The notes beneath the pieces are model-generated. The model ran no database searches. It saw only the letters and a program-made list of their open reading frames with translations, and was not told the origin of the DNA. The position numbers were made by a program, and so were the translations under genes. A stretch of DNA of 64,000 nt from Sulfitobacter geojensis. Lineage in GTDB: Bacteria > Pseudomonadota > Alphaproteobacteria > Rhodobacterales > Rhodobacteraceae. The first letter of the stretch is position 1, and each line of letters opens with the position of its first letter. Shown here piece after piece: positions 40,153 to 49,339 of this stretch. The stretch spans positions 744,001 to 808,000 of the forward strand of contig NZ_JASE01000005.1 of assembly GCF_000622325.1 (NCBI RefSeq). The letters are read 5' to 3'.

Positions 40153-40830
40153 TTATTTCAGCAATTTCAGCAAAGCTTCTGCTGCCGCTTCGGAAGATGC
40201 CGGGTTTTGACCCGTCACCAGTTTGCCGTCTGTCAGCACAAAGGACGCCCAGTCGTCGCCTTTTTCGTAATGGCCGCCGTTTTCCTTCAACATGTCCTCG
40301 ACCAGGAAGGGGACCACATCTGTCAGGCCAACGCCGTCTTCTTCTGTGTTGGTAAATCCGGTGACCCGTTTGCCGGAAACCAACGGTTTGCCGTCTGGCC
40401 CGTTTGTTGATTTGAACACGGCGGGCGCGTGACATACCGCAGCCACGGGTAGGTCGGCCGCCGCGAAGGCCTCGATCAGGCGTTTGCTGTCTGCATCTGT
40501 CGCAAGATCCCACAGGGGACCGTGCCCACCAGGATAAAACACCGCATCAAACCCGTCGATCGTCACGTCAGAAAGCACCTTGGTGTGCGCCAATGCGTCC
40601 TGCGTTTCCTTGTCATTTTTAAAGCGGTTCGTTGAATCGGTCTGCGCGTCATCACTATCGCTTTTGGGGTCAAGAGGGGGCTGCCCCCCTTTGGGCGAGG
40701 CGAGGGTGACCGTCGCGCCAGCATCCTTGAAGACGTAGTAAGGTGCTGCGAACTCCTCGAGCCAGAAGCCCGTCTTTTCACCCGTGTCGCCGAGTGCGTC
40801 GTGTGACGTAAGTACCATCAAAATATTCAT
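40153..40830 (-). CDS. DJ-1/PfpI family protein (Hsp31-like, type 1 glutamine amidotransferase fold)
   Basis: A 225-residue cytosolic protein. The nucleophile elbow AAVCHAPAVF holds Cys133-His134 and Glu25 lies in GFWLEEFAAP, matching the C-H-E/D arrangement of the DJ-1/PfpI and Hsp31 class. Members act as glyoxalases, deglycases, chaperones or stress proteins; which one applies cannot be said. A GGAGAAAC ribosome site precedes ATG 40830. It stands alone between convergent and divergent neighbours. Confidence 0.9.
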   Translation of the reverse strand: MNILMVLTSHDALGDTGEKTGFWLEEFAAPYYVFKDAGATVTLASPKGGQPPLDPKSDSDDAQTDSTNRFKNDKETQDALAHTKVLSDVTIDGFDAVFYPGGHGPLWDLATDADSKRLIEAFAAADLPVAAVCHAPAVFKSTNGPDGKPLVSGKRVTGFTNTEEDGVGLTDVVPFLVEDMLKENGGHYEKGDDWASFVLTDGKLVTGQNPASSEAAAEALLKLLK

Positions 40831-41000
40831 TTGTTTCTCCGTATTCTAAACCCAACAGACATCGGCAGGCGACCGCCTGATGATGTTGCTTCTGAATAAA
40901 ACCGTGTAGAGGAGGGATGGTTCCAGCCAAAAAAGGTGACGTTGGGGCGGGGTGCTGCGCGTTCGTTCTCAAGGGGGAGAATGGAATTGAAACCAAAGGC

Positions 41001-41651
41001 TTAGGGTTTTCGCATCACTTTGAAATCCACGCGACGGTCGGCACCGTCATCGATATTGGACCCTTGCGACAAGGGTGCGCGCGCGCCGAAACCCATAGCC
41101 TCGACAGCAAGTGGATCAACGCCCAGCAACAACAGCGTGTTCAAGGCGCGATCGGCGCGTTCCCAGCTTAACGCGAGGTTTACGGCGTCGTCGCCGCTGC
41201 CATCGGCATGTCCGGCCACGACGACATAGGCGTTATCACACCCCATAATCCTGTCGCTGACCTGTTCCAGAAAGGCCACCGCATCGACGGTTATCTCTGC
41301 GGAGTTTTCATCGAAGGGGACTTTTGCCGAGGATAGAAACTTGTCGAGGTTTTGAACACAGTCCTCCCCCGAGGTTGTGCCCGCAGAAAGCAAAACCGGT
41401 GCTTCTTGTGGAAGGTCACCGATTGAAAAGGCATCCGGCGCGGGCGGGGCGATCAATGATGCCATGGCCCGCAGCGCGATATCGGATGGGGTTGTGTTGT
41501 CGGTCTGCATCACAGCGGGCGGGGCGTCGGCGACGGCCACGCGCAAACCGGTCACTGCCCCGACGCCCAAAAGCATCAATGCCACACCACCGACCACTGC
41601 GCGGATTGTCCCCGGGCGGTTTGCGGGGCGTGAGCGTGGGGCTGGGGGCAC
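41001..41651 (-). CDS. OmpA-family (peptidoglycan-associating) protein
   Basis: A 216-residue protein with one N-terminal membrane helix (AVVGGVALMLLGVGAVTGLRVAV) and a C-terminal OmpA-like domain: AYVVVAGHADGSGDDAVNLALSWERAD and ADRRVDFKV. The GTG at 41651 was chosen because AAGGA lies seven bases upstream; a longer frame reaches 41837 but would eat into the divergent promoter region of pheS. It probably anchors the envelope or connects to peptidoglycan. It is transcribed away from pheS. Confidence 0.82.
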   Translation of the reverse strand: MPPAPRSRPANRPGTIRAVVGGVALMLLGVGAVTGLRVAVADAPPAVMQTDNTTPSDIALRAMASLIAPPAPDAFSIGDLPQEAPVLLSAGTTSGEDCVQNLDKFLSSAKVPFDENSAEITVDAVAFLEQVSDRIMGCDNAYVVVAGHADGSGDDAVNLALSWERADRALNTLLLLGVDPLAVEAMGFGARAPLSQGSNIDDGADRRVDFKVMRKP

Positions 41652-41857
41652 GAGAGATTCCTTGAGTAGCGGGCGATATATAGCGGATCTGGATAAGGCT
41701 AACACCTTATATGGCGTTTGACCAAGGACGCGTTCGTGAAACGATGCGGATGGCACGACATTTTCTGTGGATAAGAGCCCGCCGCCCTCGTTGTCGGTGG
41801 GTTGCATTTCCAAAGGACGGCAAGTAGCACAAACCAAGCAAATTTCGAGGGTGCCCG

Positions 41858-42931
41858 ATGGACGATCTCAAGCAAAAATACCTGAAGCTGGTTGCAGATG
41901 CCGCCGATGAATCGGCGTTGGAAGATATCCGGCTGGCTGCCGTTGGCAAAAAGGGCGAAGTCGCGTTGAAAATGCGCGAACTGGGCAAGATGACGCCGGA
42001 AGAGCGCCAGACGGTCGGCCCCGCGTTGAATGCGCTGAAAGATGAAATCAACTCGGCCTTGGCCGCGAAAAAGGCGGCATTGGGCGATGCGGCGCTGGAC
42101 GAGCGTCTGCGGTCCGAATGGCTGGACGTGACTTTGCCAGTCCGCGCACAACGGGTGGGTTCGATCCATCCGGTGTCACAAGTGACAGAGGAACTGACTG
42201 CGATTTTCGCCGAGATGGGGTTTTCCGTCGCCGAAGGGCCGCGCATCGACACGGATTGGTATAACTTTGACGCGCTGAATATTCCCGGCCACCACCCTGC
42301 ACGGGCCGAGATGGACACGTTTTACATGGCGCGTGCGGAAGGCGACGATCGCCCGCCGCATGTTTTGCGCACCCATACATCGCCCGTACAAATCCGCACG
42401 ATGGAGGCCGAAGGCGCGCCGCTGCGCATCATCTGTCCGGGCGGTGTGTACCGCGCCGATTACGACCAGACGCACACGCCGATGTTCCATCAGGTCGAAG
42501 GGCTGGCGATTGATAAAGACATCTCGATGGCGAACCTGAAATGGGTGCTGGAAGAGTTTTTCAGTGCGTTTTTCGAGATCGACGGCATTAAAACACGCTT
42601 TCGCGCCTCGCACTTCCCGTTCACGGAACCCTCGGCCGAGGTGGATATCCAGTGTTCATGGGTCGACGGCCAGTTGCGGATTGGCGAGGGCGACGGCTGG
42701 ATGGAAGTGCTGGGCTCCGGCATGGTGCATCCGAAAGTGTTGCAGGCGGGCGGGATTGATCCTGAGGTCTGGCAGGGCTTTGCCTTTGGTATGGGGATCG
42801 ACCGGATTGCGATGCTGAAATACGGGATACCGGATTTGCGGGCGTTCTTTGATTCAGATCTGCGCTGGTTGCGGCACTATGGCTTCGCGTCGTTGGATCA
42901 GCCGAATTTGCATGGTGGTTTGTCGCGGTAA
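41858..42931 (+). CDS. pheS: Phenylalanyl-tRNA synthetase alpha subunit
   Basis: A 357-residue class II synthetase subunit charging tRNA-Phe in an alpha2-beta2 enzyme. Class II motifs: motif 2 [24 protein letters not shown] and motif 3 [19 protein letters not shown]. An N-terminal helical arm ([10 protein letters not shown]...) is present. ATG 41858 follows GAGGG. It is separated from pheT by the small YrhK-type gene, all on the same strand. The 206-base leader contains a lone TGTGGATAA at 41766 but no clear leader peptide was found. Confidence 0.97.
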   Translation: MDDLKQKYLKLVADAADESALEDIRLAAVGKKGEVALKMRELGKMTPEERQTVGPALNALKDEINSALAAKKAALGDAALDERLRSEWLDVTLPVRAQRVGSIHPVSQVTEELTAIFAEMGFSVAEGPRIDTDWYNFDALNIPGHHPARAEMDTFYMARAEGDDRPPHVLRTHTSPVQIRTMEAEGAPLRIICPGGVYRADYDQTHTPMFHQVEGLAIDKDISMANLKWVLEEFFSAFFEIDGIKTRFRASHFPFTEPSAEVDIQCSWVDGQLRIGEGDGWMEVLGSGMVHPKVLQAGGIDPEVWQGFAFGMGIDRIAMLKYGIPDLRAFFDSDLRWLRHYGFASLDQPNLHGGLSR

Positions 42932-42945
42932 CAGGTGCCTTTCAG

Positions 42946-43227
42946 ATGAAACTTTTCAGACACGAGACGCGACAAGCGAGCGAAGAAAGCCGGCGGCTTT
43001 ATGCGCTGTTTGAATTGTTCCATACGTTGGCGGATTTCGGGGCCGCGACCTTGTTTATTGTCGGGTCGATCATGTTCTTTTCAGAGCAATGGGTGACCTT
43101 TGGTACTTGGTTGTTTCTGGTCGGATCTGTGCTGTTTGCCCTCAAGCCGAGTTTGCGGCTGTGGTGTGAAATACGGCTGTACCGGATGCATAATTATGAT
43201 GAGCTTGCTGACCGCGGGCAAGAATAG
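42946..43227 (+). CDS. Small YrhK-domain membrane protein
   Basis: A 93-residue protein with two membrane helices (LADFGAATLFIVGSIMFF, FGTWLFLVGSVLFAL) and a positively charged flanks, matching the YrhK family (small membrane protein of unknown function). It starts 15 bases after pheS, inside the pheS-pheT operon. The function is not known. Confidence 0.8.
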   Translation: MKLFRHETRQASEESRRLYALFELFHTLADFGAATLFIVGSIMFFSEQWVTFGTWLFLVGSVLFALKPSLRLWCEIRLYRMHNYDELADRGQE

Positions 43228-43393
43228 CCGCGTTTGGTTTGCGAGGAGGCGGGGTGAACCCCGCCCTACGGCGGCTTGGGCTGAAACGACATCATCTTTG
43301 CAGGTCAGGCGTGTGACTGCCCTGTTCCTGCATTGATCCCCGCCCCGTTTGGCGATACCGACTGAACCCAAGCATAGGCACGAGGATTGAGAC

Positions 43394-45793
43394 ATGAAAT
43401 TCACGCTTTCCTGGTTGAAAGACCATCTGGATACCACGGCCACGGTCGATGAAATCTGCGAAACCCTGACCGATCTTGGCCTTGAGGTTGAGGGCGTCGA
43501 GGATCGCGGGGCGCGGCTGCGTGATTTTACCATCGGCTATGTCAAATCCGCCGAGAAACATCCCGATGCGGACCGGTTGAATGTCTGTCAGGTCGAGACC
43601 GACGAAGGCGTGATGCAGATCATTTGCGGTGCACCGAACGCGCGGGCGGGGATCACCGTGGTTGTCGCGAAACCTGGTGTTTACGTGCCGGGGATTGATA
43701 CGACGATTGGCGTCGGCAAAATCCGCGGTGTCGAAAGTTTCGGCATGATGGCATCCGAGCGCGAGATGGAGCTGTCCGAAGAGCATGACGGCATCATCGA
43801 ACTGCCCTCTGGCGAGGTCGGGCAGTCGTTTGTGGATTGGCTGGCCGAACATGATCCGGCCAAGGTCGATCCGGTGATCGAGATTGCGATTACGCCGAAC
43901 CGCCCTGACGCTTTGGGCGTGCGCGGCATTGCGCGCGATCTGGCCGCGCGGGGCTTGGGCACGTTAAAGGCACGTGATTGCGAACCGGTTGCGGGCACAT
44001 TCCCCTGTCCGGTCAGCGTTACGATCGACGAGGACACGCTTGAGCAATGTCCGGTGTTCTATGGTCGTGTGATCAAGGGCGTGAAAAACGGGCCGTCGCC
44101 GGCATGGTTGCAGGATGCGCTGCGGGCGATCGACTTGCGGCCGATTTCGTTTCTTGTCGATGTGACCAACTTCTTCACCTATGATCGCAACCGCCCCCTG
44201 CACGTGTTTGATGCGGATAAGGTGGCTGGCAATGCCCTGCGCGTGCACCGTGCTAAGGGTGGTGAAACCCTGATGGGGCTGGACGAGAAAGAATATACCT
44301 TTGCCGAAGGAATGACCGTGATTTCCGATGCCAATGGTGTTGAAAGCATCGGTGGTGTGATGGGCGGTCTGGCGACGGGCTGTACCGAAGAGACCACAAA
44401 TGTGTTTCTTGAAGCGGCCTATTTCGATCGGGTGCGCACTGCGTACACGGGGCGTGCGCTCAAGATCAACTCGGATGCGCGTTATCGTTTTGAACGCGGG
44501 ATTGACCCCGAGTGGACGCCGCATGGCATCGAACACGCAACGCGGATGATCATGGATCACGCGGGCGGTGAGGCTTCTGATGTGGTGGTTGCAGGGGCAA
44601 TCCCCGATACCAGCCGCGCCTATAAACTGGATACGGATCGCGTGCAGTCGCTGGTCGGTATGACCATTCCGGCCGAGACGCAGCGCGCAACATTGACCGC
44701 GCTCGGTTTCACGCTTGAGGGCGACATGGCGCATGTGCCCAGCTGGCGTCCCGACGTACAGGGTTCTGCCGATCTGGTGGAAGAAGTGGCGCGGATCGCC
44801 TCCCTGACCAAGTTGGAAGGGGTGCCATTGCCACGGATCAGCGCGGGCGTGCCACGTCCGATCCTGTCCCCGATGCAACGGCGTGAAGTTGCGGCGCGGC
44901 GGGCGGCGGCGGCCTTGGGGTACAACGAATGTGTAACCTACAGCTTTATTGATCAGGCATCAGCCGCCCTGTTCGGCGGCGGCACGGATGAAACCCGTCT
45001 GGAAAACCCGATCAGCGCGGATATGAGCCATATGCGCCCGGCCTTGCTGCCCGGTTTGCTGGCGGCGGCGGCGCGCAATCAGGCGCGTGGATTTGCCGAT
45101 ATGGCCCTGTTCGAGGTCGGGCCCGCCTTTCACGGCGGTGAACCGACAGAACAGCACGCGTTGGTCAGCGGTTTGTTGATCGGGCGCACCGGTCCGAAAG
45201 ACGTGCATGGGGCGTCGCGCGCTGTGGATGTCTATGACGTCAAAGCGGATGCGGAGGCGGTTCTGGCCGCGATGGGTGCGCCTGCACGGGTGCAAATCCT
45301 GCGCGGCACGTCCAACGAATGGCATCCGGGACGGCACGGCATGATCTGTCTGGGCCCGAAAAAGGTGCTGGGCATTTATGGCGAAGTGCACCCCAAAATT
45401 CTGGCCGCGATGGATGTGAAAGGCCCTGCGATGGCGTTCACCCTGTGGCCTGAACAGGTGCCGTTGCCGCGCAAGTCGGGTGCCACGCGTCCTGCGCTTA
45501 AAATCAGCGATTTGCAGGCGGTTGAACGTGACTTTGCCTTTGTTGTTGACGCGCAGGTCGAGGCGTTGACGCTGGTGAATGCGGCGATGGGGGCTGATAA
45601 GGCGCTGATCACCGATGTGCGGGTGTTTGACGAATTCATCGGCGGTAGTCTGGGTGAGGGCAAGAAATCACTGGCCATCACCGTGCGATTGCAGCCCGAG
45701 GGCAAGACGTTGAAAGACGCCGATATCGAAGCGGTCGGGGCGAAGGTCATCGAGAAAGTGTCAAAAGCGACTGGCGGTGTGCTGCGCGGTTAA
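43394..45793 (+). CDS. pheT: Phenylalanyl-tRNA synthetase beta subunit
   Basis: A 799-residue subunit of normal length. The N-terminal tRNA-binding EMAP-type domain (residues 39-150, AEKHPDADRLNVCQV), B3/B4 editing domain (RPISFLVDVTNF), B5 region and the C-terminal anticodon-binding FDX-ACB fold (AVERDFAFVVDAQVEA) are present in order. The 166-base space after the YrhK gene holds no other gene. It forms the enzyme with PheS. Confidence 0.97.
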   Translation: MKFTLSWLKDHLDTTATVDEICETLTDLGLEVEGVEDRGARLRDFTIGYVKSAEKHPDADRLNVCQVETDEGVMQIICGAPNARAGITVVVAKPGVYVPGIDTTIGVGKIRGVESFGMMASEREMELSEEHDGIIELPSGEVGQSFVDWLAEHDPAKVDPVIEIAITPNRPDALGVRGIARDLAARGLGTLKARDCEPVAGTFPCPVSVTIDEDTLEQCPVFYGRVIKGVKNGPSPAWLQDALRAIDLRPISFLVDVTNFFTYDRNRPLHVFDADKVAGNALRVHRAKGGETLMGLDEKEYTFAEGMTVISDANGVESIGGVMGGLATGCTEETTNVFLEAAYFDRVRTAYTGRALKINSDARYRFERGIDPEWTPHGIEHATRMIMDHAGGEASDVVVAGAIPDTSRAYKLDTDRVQSLVGMTIPAETQRATLTALGFTLEGDMAHVPSWRPDVQGSADLVEEVARIASLTKLEGVPLPRISAGVPRPILSPMQRREVAARRAAAALGYNECVTYSFIDQASAALFGGGTDETRLENPISADMSHMRPALLPGLLAAAARNQARGFADMALFEVGPAFHGGEPTEQHALVSGLLIGRTGPKDVHGASRAVDVYDVKADAEAVLAAMGAPARVQILRGTSNEWHPGRHGMICLGPKKVLGIYGEVHPKILAAMDVKGPAMAFTLWPEQVPLPRKSGATRPALKISDLQAVERDFAFVVDAQVEALTLVNAAMGADKALITDVRVFDEFIGGSLGEGKKSLAITVRLQPEGKTLKDADIEAVGAKVIEKVSKATGGVLRG

Positions 45794-45797
45794 CGCG

Positions 45798-46676
45798 TCA
45801 GCTCAGCCGTTCGGCAAGCAGATCAAACACCAGCCTGATGCGCGGGCTGGTGTGAATTTCGCGGTGCGTGACCAGCCATATAGGGTAGGTCACGTGTAGT
45901 TTCTCGGGTAGGATTTTTTCGAGCTGGGGCGCCTTTGCTGCTACGTGGGCGGCCATCGGGCTGATGCCAAGACCGGCCTTGCACATCTCCCATGCGGCAA
46001 CGCCGTTTTCGGAGATGAGGCGAAAATTCTCCGGCGTAATCGGTATGCCCATGCCGATCATGTACCCGTGCATGCGCGGAACCGGCCCCAAGGCGATCCA
46101 GTCGTGTTGTTTCAGATCCTCAAGTGTTTCCGGCCTGCCGCGCGCCTCAAGATAAGAGGTCGACGCGTAGAAATAGCCGCTGTTTTCGCGCAATAGCCGT
46201 GCAACAAGATTGGGCTGGTCCGGTCTGACATGGCGCACGGCGATATCTGCGTCACGCTCCATCAGGTTTTCGATGTCATTGGACGCAACGACCTCGACCG
46301 TGATTTGCGGCGCACGCAAACGGATCTCGCGCACAATCTCGGGCAGATCATAGACCGAGGTGACATCACTTGCGGTGATCCGCACCACCCCGCCCAGACC
46401 GGAGCGTTGACCGCTGGCCGACAGCGACAGGCGGGTCGCCGCGCCGCCCATGTCGCGGGCATGGCGCAACAATTCGCGGCCCGTATCGGTCAGCGTCAGG
46501 GTGCGGCCGTTGCGTTCAAAGAGCATCAGGTCCAACGCGGTTTCAAGCGCTGCAATCTGGCGGCTGAGAGTGGGCTGCGTCAGACCCAGGGCGCGCGCCG
46601 CCGCCGAAAGCGATCCCTGCTCGGCAGTGGCAAGGAAAGCGCGCAGGTGGTTCCAGTCGGTTTGCTGTAGATCCAT
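45798..46676 (-). CDS. LysR-family transcriptional regulator
   Basis: A 292-residue regulator. The winged helix (residues 5-65) shows NHLRAFLATAEQGSLSAAARALGLTQPTLSRQIAALE, followed by an effector-binding domain to the end. Divergent from the methyltransferase gene with an 80-base shared control region, so that gene is its natural target. The effector is unknown. It meets the pheT end with four bases between stops. Confidence 0.94.
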   Translation of the reverse strand: MDLQQTDWNHLRAFLATAEQGSLSAAARALGLTQPTLSRQIAALETALDLMLFERNGRTLTLTDTGRELLRHARDMGGAATRLSLSASGQRSGLGGVVRITASDVTSVYDLPEIVREIRLRAPQITVEVVASNDIENLMERDADIAVRHVRPDQPNLVARLLRENSGYFYASTSYLEARGRPETLEDLKQHDWIALGPVPRMHGYMIGMGIPITPENFRLISENGVAAWEMCKAGLGISPMAAHVAAKAPQLEKILPEKLHVTYPIWLVTHREIHTSPRIRLVFDLLAERLS

Positions 46677-46758
46677 GCGTATATGTATATATATCCTGCG
46701 TTTTTCGTCAATTCACCGCCTATCCATACGCGGGTATGGTAATTGAAAGGAGAGCGAC

Positions 46759-47391
46759 ATGACGCAAGCATCAAAATTTTGGGACAAGCACGCGGTGAAA
46801 TACGCGGCGTCTCCCATCAAGGACAAAGCCGCCTATGAGTATACATTGGAGCGCACGCGCAGCTATTTGAAGCCTGCGGACCATGCGCTTGAGATTGGCA
46901 GCGGCACGGGATCAACCGCGCTGTTGTTGGCCGGTGATGTGGCGCGCTTTACCGGCACGGATATCTCGCCGGAAATGACGCGGATCGCACGGGAAAAAGC
47001 CGATGTCGAAGGGGTGGAAAACCTGCAGTTTCAGGTGCGTACGGCCGTGCAGGCGGCACAGGATGCGGCGGGCATGGATGTGGTGATGGGGTTCAACATC
47101 TTTCACCTGACCGAAAATTTGGAAGGAATCCTGAAAACGATCAGCGGCAATCTGAAACCCGGTGCCTTGTTGATCACCAAGACACCCTGTTTGGGTGAAC
47201 CCTCTATCGGGCTGATGCGTTTTGCTTTCGCGGCGATGATCCCTGTCATGCGATTGGTGGGGATGGCCCCCTTTGTACGACGTTTGTCGTTTCAGGAGTT
47301 GGAGGCGATGATCACGAGCGCGGGTTTCCAGATTATCGAGACCGGTAGTCACCCGAAGATGAGCCGCTATATCGTTGCGCGGCGCGCATAG
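46759..47391 (+). CDS. Class I SAM-dependent methyltransferase
   Basis: A 210-residue enzyme with motif I ALEIGSGTGSTALLLAG, FTGTDISPEMTRIA (motif II acidic Asp) and VVMGFNIFHLTENLEGILK (motif IV). This is the small Methyltransf_11/25 type; the C-terminal helices are mildly hydrophobic. Ribosome site AAGGAGAG precedes ATG 46759. Divergent from lysR, its likely regulator. Substrate unknown. Confidence 0.9.
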   Translation: MTQASKFWDKHAVKYAASPIKDKAAYEYTLERTRSYLKPADHALEIGSGTGSTALLLAGDVARFTGTDISPEMTRIAREKADVEGVENLQFQVRTAVQAAQDAAGMDVVMGFNIFHLTENLEGILKTISGNLKPGALLITKTPCLGEPSIGLMRFAFAAMIPVMRLVGMAPFVRRLSFQELEAMITSAGFQIIETGSHPKMSRYIVARRA

Positions 47392-47441
47392 ACCTTGGCG
47401 GTCAGCGTGCTAGGTATGGCGCAAGCAAAGCGGAGAGTTAG

Positions 47442-47888
47442 ATGTTGAAAGTATATCTGTCGGGTGAAATTCACACGGACTGGCGTGAACAGATTATCGA
47501 TGGGGCCAAAGGTCTGGATGTGACGTTTGACAGCCCCGTCACGGACCACGGGGCCAGCGATGATTGCGGTGTGGCGATACTGGGCGAAGAGCCGGACAAG
47601 TTCTGGCATGACCGCAAAGGCGCGCAGATCAATGCGATCCGCACGCGCAAGGGGATTGCGGATGCGGATGTTGTCGTGGTGCGCTTTGGCGAACAGTACA
47701 AACAGTGGAACGCCGCGTTTGATGCGGGATACGCGGCAGCCTTGGGCAAGTCGCTGATCATCCTGCACGGCCCCGATCATCAGCATGCGTTGAAAGAAGT
47801 CGATGCGGCGGCTTTGGCTGTGGCGTCCGAACCGGCGCAGGTTGTGCAGATCTTGCGCTATGTGCTGACGGGTGGCTTGCCCGCCTAA
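47442..47888 (+). CDS. ytoQ: YtoQ family protein
   Basis: A 148-residue protein matching the YtoQ family: VYLSGEIHTDWREQI at the N-terminus, DSPVTDHGASDDCG, and GKSLIILHGPDHQHALKEVDAAA. The family has a nucleoside 2-deoxyribosyltransferase-like fold but no assigned function. A GGAGAG ribosome site precedes the start. It follows the methyltransferase by 50 bases. Confidence 0.85.
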   Translation: MLKVYLSGEIHTDWREQIIDGAKGLDVTFDSPVTDHGASDDCGVAILGEEPDKFWHDRKGAQINAIRTRKGIADADVVVVRFGEQYKQWNAAFDAGYAAALGKSLIILHGPDHQHALKEVDAAALAVASEPAQVVQILRYVLTGGLPA

Positions 47889-47929
47889 GAAACGGCAGGT
47901 CGGGCTGGCATGCCCGACCATGCAAACGG

Positions 47930-48628
47930 TTAATCGCGCGGCGGTGTAACCAGCCCTGTCTGAACGGCAGGGCGCGCGGTGAAGCGGTCAAGGTAGGCCA
48001 CAAGGTTCTTGTGATCGTCCCAGCCCAGCACGTCCTTGGCTTCGTAAAAATCCAGTGCCCGCAGCCAGGGCGCAATCGCCATGTCTGCAATGGAATAGTT
48101 TCCCGTGATCCAGTCTTTGCCCGCGAGTTCACGGTCAAGCACGCCCAACAGACGCTTGGCCTCGTTGATATAGCGGTCTTGCGGGCGTTTATCTTCCCAC
48201 TCCGAACCGGCGAATTTGTAAAAGAACCCGAGCTGTCCCAGCATCGGGCCAAGGCCGCCCATCTGAAACATCAACCATTGCAGGGTCTGGGCTTTCTCGG
48301 TCGCGGTGGCACCGATGAATTTGCCGGATTTTTCCGCCAGATAAATCAGGATTGCGCCGGATTCGAACAACCCCACGGCCGTGCCGTCGGGCCCGTTGGG
48401 ATCGACAATCGCGGGGATCTTGTTGTTGGGGTTCAGGGACAGGAATTCAGGGCTTTTCACATCGGCATCCGACAACGTCACCTTGTGCGCCTCGTAAGGG
48501 ATGCTCATTTCTTCAAGCGCGATGGAAACCTTGACCCCGTTGGGCGTCGGGAACGAATAAAGCTGCAAGGCAGACGGATCCTGTGCAGGCCACTTTTTGG
48601 TAATCGGGAATGGGGTAAGGTCAGTCAT
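47930..48628 (-). CDS. Glutathione S-transferase family protein (Ure2p/YfcG-like)
   Basis: A 232-residue GST. The thioredoxin-like half shows LYSFPTPNGVKVSIALEEMSIPYE, NPNNKIPAIVDPNG with the cis-Pro, and LFESGAILIYLAEKSG; an all-helical half follows. The N-terminal extension and TPNGVKVSIALEE motif are those of the YfcG/Ure2p-like disulfide-reductase group, which bind two glutathiones. Convergent with ytoQ. Confidence 0.9.
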   Translation of the reverse strand: MTDLTPFPITKKWPAQDPSALQLYSFPTPNGVKVSIALEEMSIPYEAHKVTLSDADVKSPEFLSLNPNNKIPAIVDPNGPDGTAVGLFESGAILIYLAEKSGKFIGATATEKAQTLQWLMFQMGGLGPMLGQLGFFYKFAGSEWEDKRPQDRYINEAKRLLGVLDRELAGKDWITGNYSIADMAIAPWLRALDFYEAKDVLGWDDHKNLVAYLDRFTARPAVQTGLVTPPRD

Positions 48629-48777
48629 ATCGTACTCCTGAGTGCATTATTGATGCTAGGTAGGGGTTTTTCCCCTGAAAAACAGTCTTACCGATGTGCA
48701 TTCATGTGGTAATGCATATGCGGCGGCGAACCGACTGAGCAAGCAGCGGACGCGCGTCGATCACAAAGGGACAAGTA

Positions 48778-49212
48778 ATGATTCAAGAATTCAAAGATTT
48801 CATCGCCAAGGGCAATGTCATGGACATGGCTGTTGGTATCATCATCGGTGCGGCGTTTACGGCCATCGTGACATCGCTTGTGGGCGATCTGATCAACCCG
48901 ATTATCGGTCTGGTCATGGGCGGCGTTGATTTCACCGCGATGTATGTTGTGCTGTCGGGCGATGTGCCAGCGGGCACAGGACTGGAAGCCGCACGCGAAA
49001 CCGGTTCGGCAATTTTCGCCTATGGTGCCTTCATCACAGCGATCATTAACTTCCTGATCATCGCGTTTGTAGTGTTCATGTTGGTCAAGATGGTGAACCG
49101 CGTCAAAGCACAGGCAGAAACACCTGACGAAGTGGCACCGGAAGTCGAAACCGGTCCTTCTGAATTGGACGTGCTGCTGGAAATCCGCGACTCTCTTGCC
49201 AAAGGCAAATAA
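48778..49212 (+). CDS. mscL: Large-conductance mechanosensitive channel
   Basis: A 144-residue homopentameric membrane channel opening under membrane stretch. The N-terminal helix and gate [20 protein letters not shown], second helix [25 protein letters not shown] and the C-terminal helix bundle are typical. AGGGAC lies at the right distance before ATG 48778. It ends with a strong terminator. Confidence 0.97.
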   Translation: MIQEFKDFIAKGNVMDMAVGIIIGAAFTAIVTSLVGDLINPIIGLVMGGVDFTAMYVVLSGDVPAGTGLEAARETGSAIFAYGAFITAIINFLIIAFVVFMLVKMVNRVKAQAETPDEVAPEVETGPSELDVLLEIRDSLAKGK

Positions 49213-49256
49213 GCCCGACGCCAGTTGACGGTGTTCCAACGAGCGCCCGACGTTAC

Positions 49257-49286
49257 AAAAGCCCGCCCTCACGGCGGGCTTTTTCG
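49257..49286 (+). terminator. Intrinsic terminator after mscL
   Basis: AAAAGCCCGCC (49257-49267) and GGCGGGCTTTTT with a CTCAC loop; T-run follows. Confidence 0.9.
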
Positions 49287-49339
49287 TTGTGCGAACGGGG
49301 TTCTGCGCCGTCTCATTCGATGATAGCCACAAGCGTAGA

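Noticed and set aside
41766-41774. A consensus DnaA box TGTGGATAA upstream of pheS
   Set aside because: A single box without companions is expected by chance and gives no support for a second origin.
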